Positions 14,826-21,437 of a stretch of DNA of 28,157 bases are shown here, one piece after another; positions within the stretch are counted from its first letter, which is position 1; every line of letters begins with the position of its first letter. Source of the DNA: Akkermansiaceae bacterium UBA5020 (GTDB taxonomy: Bacteria; Verrucomicrobiota; Verrucomicrobiia; Verrucomicrobiales; DEV007); NCBI GenBank assembly GCA_002396885.1, contig DGXY01000006.1, positions 2,495 through 30,651 of the forward strand, written 5' to 3'. A program made the position numbers and the translations under genes. The notes under the pieces were generated by a model. That model did no database searches, was not told where the DNA came from, and saw nothing but the letters and a program-made list of their open reading frames with translations.

Positions 14826-15662
14826 ATGGCAGCGACGGTGTTCGAGATGGAAAATGTGTCCGTGCAACGGAACGGACGGAAAATCCTCGGAGAGATCAAC
14901 CTCACGGTCGAGCGCGACCAGCATTGGGTCATCCTCGGAGGCAACGGATCAGGCAAGACCTCGCTCCTCAATGTCCTCATGGGCTATCTCACCCCGACCA
15001 CGGGCGACGTCCACCTGCGCGGACGCGAGGATGCCGTGAACTCCGCTTCGCAATGCTGGGACGACTGGCGCAAGCGCATTGGTTTTGTCAGCAGCAGCAT
15101 CTCCCAGCTCATCGAACCGGCCGAGACCGCCCTCGAGATCGTCCTTTCGGGACGCCACGCCATGGTCAATTACTGGCAACACGGTGACGACAATCCCGCC
15201 GAGATCCGGGCCGCCGAAAAAGTGCTCGAGAAAGTGAACGCCTCCAGCCTCCGCGACCAATCGTGGGCGACGATGTCACAAGGTGAACGCCAGCGAGTCC
15301 TCATCGGACGGGCTCTCATGTCTCAGAAGATGGAGATTCTCGTCCTCGACGAACCCTGCGCCGGGCTCGACCCCGTCGCGCGCGAGCATTTCCTCCAGTT
15401 CGTCGAAGAGCTCACCGCAAAAGGTTCCTTCCGCTCCCTTCTCCTCGTCACCCACCACGTTGAGGAGATCATCCCCGCCATCACCCACGCCCTCGTTCTC
15501 AAAGAGGGCCAAGTCATCGCCCAAGGTGAAAAGCGCCGCGCCCTGAATTCCTTCAGCCTTTCCGAAGCCTTCGGCGCCGAGCTGAAGCTGCGGTCCCGCC
15601 TGGGCCGATACCGTCTCTATTACGGAGACGAGTTCATTCCCGAAGGCGGGCAGGTGGTGTGA
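14826..15662 (+). CDS. Orphan ABC ATP-binding protein (YlmA/ModF-like)
   Basis: A 278-residue single-domain ABC ATPase: Walker A GGNGSGKTS (residues 38-46), signature MSQGERQRV (150-158), Walker B ILVLDEP (171-177) and switch His210. The segment QHWVILGGNGSGKTSLL and the CAGLDPVARE D-loop resemble the YlmA/ModF/PhrA group, which usually occur without permease genes. The signature has Gln for the second Gly (SQGE instead of SGGQ), common in that group. There is no permease or binding protein next to it. It follows the TonB receptor by 78 bp across a terminator, so a role in importing the same ligand is possible but unsupported. An imperfect hairpin overlaps its stop. Confidence 0.9.
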   Translation: MAATVFEMENVSVQRNGRKILGEINLTVERDQHWVILGGNGSGKTSLLNVLMGYLTPTTGDVHLRGREDAVNSASQCWDDWRKRIGFVSSSISQLIEPAETALEIVLSGRHAMVNYWQHGDDNPAEIRAAEKVLEKVNASSLRDQSWATMSQGERQRVLIGRALMSQKMEILVLDEPCAGLDPVAREHFLQFVEELTAKGSFRSLLLVTHHVEEIIPAITHALVLKEGQVIAQGEKRRALNSFSLSEAFGAELKLRSRLGRYRLYYGDEFIPEGGQVV

Positions 15663-15683
15663 GGAGCGTCCGAAGGACTCCTC
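15661..15683 (+). terminator. Possible terminator hairpin after the ABC ATPase
   Basis: GAGGAG (15661-15666) pairs with CTCCTC (15678-15683), with an inner TCC-GAA-GGA and a CG bulge. It starts in the TGA stop of the ABC ATPase. There is no T-run after it, so it may be a factor-dependent terminator or an mRNA-stabilising hairpin. Confidence 0.35.
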
Positions 15684-15756
15684 GTCCCCCCGCCCTACGG
15701 AAGCGCGTCCCTCCTGCGCACTTGCCAGATCCTCCGCGATCCGATGTGATGGCGGG

Positions 15757-16848
15757 ATGAAACGTGGCCCCGTCGTGATCGTCCTGTTGTCGTGTCTCGT
15801 CAATTCCGGTCTCCTCGGCGACGAGACCGGAAGGCTGATAAAAACCCATCAGTCGCTCGCCTGGGCTCCGGATGCGCAGGGGAATCCGATGATCCTGAAA
15901 ACGCTCGAGGATTGGGAGCACCGCCGCGCCGCGATCATCGCCGGATTCGAGGAGGCTGCCGGGAAACTGCCCTCGCGCGAAAACCTGCCCGACCTCGAGG
16001 TGCAGTCGGGCGAGCGGATCGAGACCGAACGCTACGTCCGCGAAACCATCACCTTCGTCTCCGAGGAAGGCGACCGCACTCCCGCTTATCTCTATCTGCC
16101 CAAGGACCTCAAGCCCGGAGAAAAGCGCGCCGGTATTGTCGCCCTGCACCCCACCGGAACGCTCGGCAAGGGCATCGTCGACGGCAAGGGCGAGCGACCC
16201 AACCGCGCCTACGCCCGGGAGCTGGCCGAACGGGGACACGTCGTCATCGCGCCCGATTACCTCTCCTTCGGTGATTACAAAGACTACGCCTTCGCCACGG
16301 ACCGCTACGAATCCGGCACGATGAAGGGGATCTGGAATCACATGCGTTGCGTGGATTTGTTAGTCTCTCGTCCCGAGGTCGATCCGGAGAAGATCGCCTC
16401 GATCGGCCACTCCCTTGGCGGGCACAATGCGATCTTCCACGGCGTCTTCGACCGGCGCGTGAAGGTGATCGTCTCGAGCTGCGGCTGGACCCCGCTGCAC
16501 GACTATTACGGTGGCGATCTCAAGGGCTGGACGAGCGACCGCTACATCCCCTCGATCCGCGACCGCTACGCCCTCGATCCTGACAAGGTACCTTTCGACT
16601 ATTACGAGCTCATTGCCGCCCTCGCACCGGCCGCTTTCTTTTCGAATTCACCCCTCCGCGATGCCAACTTCGACTGGCGCGGCGTCGAGAAAGTCGCCCC
16701 GCAGGCACGGAGCATTTACGAGCTCCACGGCGTGCCGGAGAAGATGCGCATCGCCTATCCGGATGATGAGCATGATTTCCCGACGATCGAGCGGGAGGAG
16801 TCGTATCGGTTTATTGAGAAATGGTTGGCTGGAAAGATCCAACCCTAA
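15757..16848 (+). CDS. Secreted alpha/beta hydrolase (dienelactone-hydrolase-like)
   Basis: A 363-residue alpha/beta-fold hydrolase with an N-terminal hydrophobic signal (MKRGPVVIVLLSCLVNSGLL). The catalytic-serine elbow is GHSLGG (Ser219) and the C-terminal catalytic histidine is probably His339 in YPDDEHDFP; the acid lies between and is not assigned. Other fold features are AYLYLPKDLKPGEKRAGIVALHP (split here by the oxyanion strand), RELAERGHVVIAPDY and EVDPEKIASIGHSL. This family, common in Planctomycetota and Verrucomicrobiota, includes acetylxylan-esterase-like and glycoside-side-chain esterases, but the substrate cannot be told. It is probably monocistronic, 94 bp after the ABC ATPase. 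A GGCGGG sequence directly precedes the ATG. Confidence 0.88.
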   Translation: MKRGPVVIVLLSCLVNSGLLGDETGRLIKTHQSLAWAPDAQGNPMILKTLEDWEHRRAAIIAGFEEAAGKLPSRENLPDLEVQSGERIETERYVRETITFVSEEGDRTPAYLYLPKDLKPGEKRAGIVALHPTGTLGKGIVDGKGERPNRAYARELAERGHVVIAPDYLSFGDYKDYAFATDRYESGTMKGIWNHMRCVDLLVSRPEVDPEKIASIGHSLGGHNAIFHGVFDRRVKVIVSSCGWTPLHDYYGGDLKGWTSDRYIPSIRDRYALDPDKVPFDYYELIAALAPAAFFSNSPLRDANFDWRGVEKVAPQARSIYELHGVPEKMRIAYPDDEHDFPTIEREESYRFIEKWLAGKIQP

Positions 16849-16982
16849 ACCCTGAGACGGATTTGGTTGGGGCTACCGTTGTTTCCCACCTCGCCCGCGC
16901 AGTCAAAGCTGAGGGCGGTATCGCGCGTGCCTCACTCTGACGGGCGCATTGGGAAATGGCAATGTGCGAGGGCGCCGCACGT

Positions 16983-18083
16983 TCAATACAGCTCCACCGG
17001 AGACCGTTTCCCGTTTTCGACGCTGAGGATGCTGGCCTCTTCCTCCCCGAGGGTCGCGACGCGGAGGTCCCAGATCTGCGAGTCGATCTCACGGAAATGT
17101 TCCATCGACCAGGCGTAGGGATCTGCGAGGCGCTTTTTGGTCTTCTCGATGCGAACGAGGACATCGTGCAGGAGTGGGTCCGGCAGGGTGGCAATGACCT
17201 CGGCGGCGGCCTCGACGAGCTCGACACGGTGGCAGATCATGGCGAGATCGTTGCCGGCTTCGATGCAGGCGCGGATCGTCTCCTCGAAGGTGACTTCGTT
17301 CAGCACCGCGCCCATGTCGAGGTCATCAGTCATGACGAGACCGTCGAAGGCGAGCTGATTGCGGAGAAAGCCGGTGATGATGTTTTTCGAGAGCGAGGCC
17401 GGCCAGCGGGGCCGGTCGGCGTCCCAGCAGGGGTAGTGCGAGTGACAGGTCATGATGCTGTCGAGGTCGGGAAGGAGGGCGCGGAAGGGTCGGAGCTCCT
17501 CGGCCTCCATTTCCGCGAGGGTCTTCTCGATGACGGGCAGCTCGTGGTGCGGATCGACCGAGGCTGAGGCATAGCCGGGGAAGTGTTTGCCAGAGCTGAG
17601 AATGCCTTCCTTGCGCATCGCGTGATTGAAGATCGAAGCCTTGCTGATGACTTCGTCAGGGGTGGTGCCCCAGCAGCGGCCTTTCAGGGAATTATCGGCT
17701 TCGTCGTCGAAGGAGAGGTCGAGCACCGGGCAAAGGTCGAGATTGAAGCCGAACATCCGCAGGATCTGCCCGGTGAGGCGCCCGTGATGCTCGATCAGTT
17801 TGAGGTCGTTTTTCTTGCGGAGCTGTTGGGCGCTCGGCGGCTCGCTCCCGATGAGACGGAGGCGCGAGACGCGGCCGCCTTCCTGGTCGATCGTGATGAA
17901 GGGCTCGATCTCGCTGAGGTCGCGGAGGTCGTCGATCAGCTTCCGGAGTTGCTCCGGGGATTGGATGTTCCGGCCGAAGAGGATGAAGCCGCCCGGCTGC
18001 AGTTTTTTGAAACGACGCGCGGTGTCAGGATCGAGTTCGGGACCGGGCACGCCGGTGAGGAGGAGTTGGCCGAGGTGATGCAT
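16983..18083 (-). CDS. nagZ: Beta-N-acetylhexosaminidase NagZ (GH3)
   Basis: A 366-residue glycoside hydrolase family 3 enzyme without a signal peptide, so cytoplasmic. NagZ removes GlcNAc from GlcNAc-1,6-anhydroMurNAc (peptides) in peptidoglycan recycling. Motifs: PGGFILFGRNI (30-40), ITIDQEGGRVSRL (64-76), the NagZ signature GKHFPG (165-170) followed by DPHHELP (177-183, holding the NagZ-type catalytic His), and the nucleophile in VMTDDLDMGA (250-259). Typical NagZ is about 340 residues; the extra 25 lie at the C terminus. Upstream lie a repeat and a broken gene, and the kinase-MurQ fusion for the next recycling steps is 3.4 kb away on the same strand. No Shine-Dalgarno; the ATG follows CCGCCCCTCCCCC. 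Confidence 0.93.
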   Translation of the reverse strand: MHHLGQLLLTGVPGPELDPDTARRFKKLQPGGFILFGRNIQSPEQLRKLIDDLRDLSEIEPFITIDQEGGRVSRLRLIGSEPPSAQQLRKKNDLKLIEHHGRLTGQILRMFGFNLDLCPVLDLSFDDEADNSLKGRCWGTTPDEVISKASIFNHAMRKEGILSSGKHFPGYASASVDPHHELPVIEKTLAEMEAEELRPFRALLPDLDSIMTCHSHYPCWDADRPRWPASLSKNIITGFLRNQLAFDGLVMTDDLDMGAVLNEVTFEETIRACIEAGNDLAMICHRVELVEAAAEVIATLPDPLLHDVLVRIEKTKKRLADPYAWSMEHFREIDSQIWDLRVATLGEEEASILSVENGKRSPVELY

Positions 18084-18096
18084 GGGGGAGGGGCGG

Positions 18097-18117
18097 TAAT
18101 CAGTAATCAGTGGAATC
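18097..18117 (+). repeat. Heptamer array upstream of nagZ
   Basis: Two exact TAATCAG units (18097-18103, 18104-18110) and a degenerate third, TGGAATC (18111-18117). On the minus strand they encode the end of the broken four-helix gene and its TGA stop (18102-18100). They mirror the heptamers at 18460-18480 in opposite orientation. Confidence 0.65.
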
Positions 18118-18438
18118 GGTGATGGGAAGGTATTCGATCGAGTCTTCTTTCACAAGATTGTCTGGGCCGGTGAAAGAGTCGGATTTGGCGGTCATGCTCC
18201 CGAGCATACGGCCGATTGATTCGAATAGGGTTGGTCAGTTCGGTGTGTTTTTCGGGCGAAAGGTAACCGGCGTCGGTGGCTTCAGTCAGCCAATGCTGGG
18301 TCTCAAGCTGCTCGCCATCAGCATCGGAAAGTGGGCTGACAAAGTGCTTCGGGTATCGCCGCTTCGCCCAAGCTCCTTCGAAAGTTTCCGTGGCACCTTG
18401 TAGACATCCAACTCCCTAAAGTGCTTCACACATCCCAT
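18100..18438 (-). pseudogene. Broken four-helix-bundle (23S rRNA IVP-type) gene
   Basis: The minus strand opens at ATG 18438 with MGCVKHFRELDVYKVPRKLS, the start of the four-helix-bundle family (S23 / 23S intervening-sequence protein, also called avd-like). After LSKE the frame is lost. In the +1 frame the family's second half continues: GAWAKRRYPKHFVSPLSDAD, then GEQLETQHWLTEATDAGYLSPEKHTELTN. The roughly 30 residues that normally join these parts (ending in SNIAE) are missing, so a deletion also shifted the frame. A second shift near 18228 moves into SIGRMLGSMTAKSDSFTG, ending at TGA 18100-18102. Intact members are about 115-125 residues. Their function is unknown; they are scattered widely and often lie within 23S rRNA intervening sequences or alone. 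This copy is not functional. Confidence 0.85.
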
Positions 18439-18459
18439 GGTAGCCTTTTCCCGTTTCGA

Positions 18460-18480
18460 CCGATCACCGATTACGGATCA
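18460..18480 (-). repeat. Heptamer array at the purK stop codon
   Basis: On the minus strand three 7-bp units, TGATCCG, TAATCGG and TGATCGG, run from 18480 to 18460. The first three bases are the TGA stop of purK, so the array begins exactly at the end of the gene. Confidence 0.7.
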
Positions 18481-19641
18481 CCGAAGCTCCGGTATGCCCA
18501 AAACTTCCCGCGCCTTGGACTGATTCGCGAGGGCCTCCTCCAAGGTTGGAGCGGTGAAGGTGATGTGGCCCATCTTCCGGCCGCGCCGGGCTTCGTGTTT
18601 GCCGTAGAGGTGCAGGTGGGCACCGGGCATGGCGAGCACGGCGGCCCAGTCGGGTTTGCCGTTGGCGTCTTCCCAGACATCGCCGAGGAGGTTCAACATC
18701 ACGGTCGGGCAAAGGAGCCTCGTGCTGCCGGGGGCGAGACCGCAGAGGACGCGAAGCTGCTGCTCGAACTGCGAGGTCTCGCAGGCGTCGATGGTGTGGT
18801 GTCCGGAATTGTGCGGACGCGGGGCCATCTCGTTGACGAGGAGACGTCCGTCGGCGGAGAGGAAAAACTCGACCGCGAGCAATCCGCGGTAGTCGAGGGC
18901 CTCGGCGACCTGCAGGGCGATGGTGCGGGCTTGGTCGAGGAGCTTTGAGTCGAGTCGTGCGGGAACGATGGAAACGTCGAGAATGTGGTCGCGGTGGAAA
19001 TTCTCGGCCGGATCGTAGGCGAGGGCGTGGCCCGATCCATCGCGGACCACGAGCACGGAAAGCTCGGCGGCGAGCTCGATGCGCTCTTCGAGCACGGCCC
19101 GCGGTGTGGAAAATGTCGACCAGACCGTCTCGGGATCGCTCGAGCGGGTCACGGAGAGCTGGCCTTTTCCATCGTAGCCGAACTCGGCGGTCTTGAGGAT
19201 GCCGCCGCGTTCGGGCAGGCTCGCCAGGGCGCTGCGGAGCTGGACGGCGTTTTCGACCACGGCGAAACGCGCGCAGGGGATACCATTTTCCTCGAGGAAG
19301 CGCTTTTCCCGCTCGCGGTGCTGGCAGATCGCGACGGCCTGGGCTCCTGGCATCAGGGGGATCTTTGCCGCGACGGTTTCGAGAAGGGAACGAGGGATGT
19401 TTTCGAACTCGACCGTGGCGCCCTGGGCAAGCTCAAGAAAGGCGGCGAGTCCTGCAAGCGAGTCAAACGGCTCCTCGATGACGTAGTCGGCGACTCCGGC
19501 TGGTCCGCTGTCGGGACCTCCGACCCAAGAGACGATGCGGTAACCCATCCGCCGTGCGGCGATGGCGAGCATGCGGCCAAGTTGACCACCGCCGAGGACA
19601 CCGACGGTCGAGCCGGGAGGAAGGGGCGAGATCACACTCAT
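18478..19641 (-). CDS. purK: N5-carboxyaminoimidazole ribonucleotide synthase
   Basis: A 387-residue ATP-grasp enzyme that converts 5-aminoimidazole ribonucleotide, bicarbonate and ATP to N5-carboxyaminoimidazole ribonucleotide in purine synthesis. It has the N-terminal GVLGGGQLGRMLAIAARRMG signature (14-33), the ATP-grasp core with ILKTAEFGYDGKGQ, and the C-terminal family block NEMAPRPHNSGHHTIDACET plus SQFEQQLR. Length and motifs are normal. The ATG overlaps the purE stop (ATGA), so the two are one translationally coupled operon. The TGA is the first unit of a heptamer array. No purine riboswitch was found upstream. Confidence 0.97.
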   Translation of the reverse strand: MSVISPLPPGSTVGVLGGGQLGRMLAIAARRMGYRIVSWVGGPDSGPAGVADYVIEEPFDSLAGLAAFLELAQGATVEFENIPRSLLETVAAKIPLMPGAQAVAICQHREREKRFLEENGIPCARFAVVENAVQLRSALASLPERGGILKTAEFGYDGKGQLSVTRSSDPETVWSTFSTPRAVLEERIELAAELSVLVVRDGSGHALAYDPAENFHRDHILDVSIVPARLDSKLLDQARTIALQVAEALDYRGLLAVEFFLSADGRLLVNEMAPRPHNSGHHTIDACETSQFEQQLRVLCGLAPGSTRLLCPTVMLNLLGDVWEDANGKPDWAAVLAMPGAHLHLYGKHEARRGRKMGHITFTAPTLEEALANQSKAREVLGIPELR

Positions 19642-20159
19642 TCGGCGTTTTTCAGGGGAGGCAGTAGGGCGGCCTCGACCTTGGCACGGAGACCGTCGCG
19701 GTAGGCGTCTAGTTTCGCGGCGAGGTCGGGATTTTCCATCGCGAGGAGGGCCACGGCGAAGAGTCCCGCATTGGTCGCTCCGGCTTCGCCGATCGCAAAG
19801 GTTGCGGTCGGAATCCCTGCAGGCATCTGGACGATGGAGAGTAGTGAATCAACTCCGTTGAGTGTCTTCGACTTCACCGGTACGGCGAGAACGGGCACGG
19901 AAGTGAGGGCCGAGGCCATCCCCGGGAGGTGGGCCGCTCCGCCGGCTCCGGCGATGATCAGCTTCAGGCCGCGCTCGCGGGCCGATTTTGCATAGGAAAA
20001 AAGTAGCTCGGGCGTGCGGTGGGCACTGACGACCTTCGACTCGTGCGGTATCCCGAAATCGCTCAGGACCTCGGCGGCCTTGGCGAGCGTGGGCCAGTCG
20101 GAGGTGCTGCCCATGATGATCCCGACAAGCGGAGGGGCGGAGGAGTTGGGGTCAGTCAT
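19638..20159 (-). CDS. purE: N5-CAIR mutase
   Basis: A 173-residue class I PurE that moves the carboxyl group of N5-CAIR to C4, giving CAIR, the step after PurK. Motifs: GIIMGSTSDW (13-22), KVVSAHRTPE (42-51, with the catalytic His47) and GAGGAAHLPGM (71-81). The first ten residues (MTDPNSSAPP) are a variable extension. It is the first gene of purEK. The presence of PurK supports class I (bacterial) rather than class II PurE. Upstream, on the opposite strand, is a transposase gene whose insertion leaves about 180 bp for the purE promoter. Confidence 0.97.
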   Translation of the reverse strand: MTDPNSSAPPLVGIIMGSTSDWPTLAKAAEVLSDFGIPHESKVVSAHRTPELLFSYAKSARERGLKLIIAGAGGAAHLPGMASALTSVPVLAVPVKSKTLNGVDSLLSIVQMPAGIPTATFAIGEAGATNAGLFAVALLAMENPDLAAKLDAYRDGLRAKVEAALLPPLKNAE

Positions 20160-20296
20160 GATGCGATTTCTTAAACCGCCTCAACGGGAGTGTCGAGCGG
20201 AATGCTCTGGACGCGATCTCAGCTGAATTCCCCTCCAACCGATTCCGCGAATCCAATGTCCCTGCTCGCTTCATATTAAACAGGCAGCCTATTTAT

Positions 20297-20325
20297 TTGA
20301 CAGCTGATGTGGGAGAATCTTACAT
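20297..20325 (+). promoter_or_regulatory. Sigma-70-type promoter of the transposase gene
   Basis: TTGACA (20297-20302) and TTACAT (20320-20325) are separated by 17 bp, with transcription expected near 20332. This leaves about 14 nt before the ATG at 20346 and rules out the upstream ATG at 20307, which lies within the promoter. It is the best promoter match in the window. Confidence 0.65.
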
Positions 20326-20345
20326 GTTCGTCATTCCTCAAAAAA

Positions 20346-21395
20346 ATGAATGTTCCCAGAATCAAATTAGAAGGGCGCGCTTTCTACCATTGCATTTCTC
20401 GCGTTGTGGATCGGCGGATTGTTTTTCATGCCGATGAGAAAGAGGTTTTTCGGAGCATTCTTCGCAAACTCGAGACCTTCACGGGGGTGCGGGTCGTCAC
20501 TTACTGCCTCATGGGCAACCACTTTCACCTTTTGCTCGAGGTGCCGGAGCGCGGATCACTCCCTGCTCTGGACGCGACTCGTCTCTTTGAGATTCTTCCT
20601 CTGCTCTATGACAAGGCCACGGTCGAGACCATCGCCGCCGAGCTGGATATGGCTCGTAAAGCGGGAGATTTGACTCACGAAAAGAATCTCCTAGAGCGCT
20701 ATGAACATCGTCGGGGCGATCTCTCGGTGTTCCTCAAGGAACTCAAACAGCGCGTCTCGATCTTCATCAACCGCCGCCTCGGACGCGCCGGCACCCTTTG
20801 GGAGGGGCGTTTCAAAAGTGTCCTCGTGGAGGGCGGTGAGGCGGCTCTCGAGACGGTGGCTGCCTACATTGACCTGAATCCGGTGAGGGCGGGTCTCGTC
20901 GATCGTCCCGAAGAATATCGCTGGAGCGGCTACGGGGAGGCGATGGGCGCGGGCCGGGGGGCTCGAAAAGCGCGGGAGGGTTTGGGCGCGATCGGGCGCG
21001 AAGCTCTCGAGAATCCTGGCATCACCGCTCCGTGGGAATCCATCCAGGAACGATATCGGCGCCTCCTCTACCTGGAAGGAGTTGAAATCCACGGGGATGA
21101 GTTGACCGGCGAGGGTGCGCGGCGCGGCATTGCCCGGGAAGAGGTGGATCGTGTGGTCGAAGGCCGCGCTCCCATGAGCAAGCCGGAGATCTTGCGGCGA
21201 AAAGTGCGCTACTTCACCGACGGTGCCGTGCTCGGATCGACGGCCTTTTTGGAGCAGGTTTTCCAGCGACTCCGCGCACAGAATCGGATCGGCCGGAAAC
21301 GCCACTCGGGAGCGCGTCGAATGCGCGGCGCGGACTGGGGGGAACTGCGGGTGCTGCGGGACCTGCGAGAGCGCGTCTTCGACCGGTCCGAATGA
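20346..21395 (+). CDS. REP-associated tyrosine transposase (Y1, IS200-like)
   Basis: A 349-residue Y1-family transposase of the REP-associated (RAYT) kind. It opens MNVPRIKLEGRAFYHCISRV, then the HUH metal motif HFH (His59, His61) in GNHFHLLLEVP and the catalytic Tyr174 in AAYIDLNPVRAG; GTLWEGRFKSVLVEGG is also typical. The C-terminal domain (KPEILRRKVRYFTDGAVLGS onward) is found in the larger members of the group. Such enzymes nick single-stranded DNA at small palindromes and are often single-copy, domesticated genes. It is intact with a good promoter. A small palindrome lies on each side (20241-20253; 21402-21415), but a matching end structure is not proven. Its stop is 42 bp from that of the kinase-murQ gene. 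Confidence 0.93.
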   Translation: MNVPRIKLEGRAFYHCISRVVDRRIVFHADEKEVFRSILRKLETFTGVRVVTYCLMGNHFHLLLEVPERGSLPALDATRLFEILPLLYDKATVETIAAELDMARKAGDLTHEKNLLERYEHRRGDLSVFLKELKQRVSIFINRRLGRAGTLWEGRFKSVLVEGGEAALETVAAYIDLNPVRAGLVDRPEEYRWSGYGEAMGAGRGARKAREGLGAIGREALENPGITAPWESIQERYRRLLYLEGVEIHGDELTGEGARRGIAREEVDRVVEGRAPMSKPEILRRKVRYFTDGAVLGSTAFLEQVFQRLRAQNRIGRKRHSGARRMRGADWGELRVLRDLRERVFDRSE

Positions 21396-21401
21396 GGCAG
21401 G

Positions 21402-21415
21402 TCCGTCGCGACGGA
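21402..21415. repeat. 14-bp perfect palindrome after the transposase
   Basis: TCCGTCGCGACGGA lies 6 bp after the transposase stop codon and could be a REP-like hairpin target or a terminator stem without a T-run. A smaller interrupted palindrome, GATTC-CGC-GAATC, lies at 20241-20253 on the other side. Confidence 0.45.
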
Positions 21416-21437
21416 TAAAACGGCCCCCGGCTTCGGG

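Noticed and set aside
16849..16982. A terminator between the convergent hydrolase and nagZ genes.
   Set aside because: No stem followed by a T-run on either strand was found.
18110..18403. Plus-strand 97-codon open frame between nagZ and purK.
   Set aside because: The opposite strand holds clear pieces of a four-helix-bundle gene in three frames, which explains the sequence.
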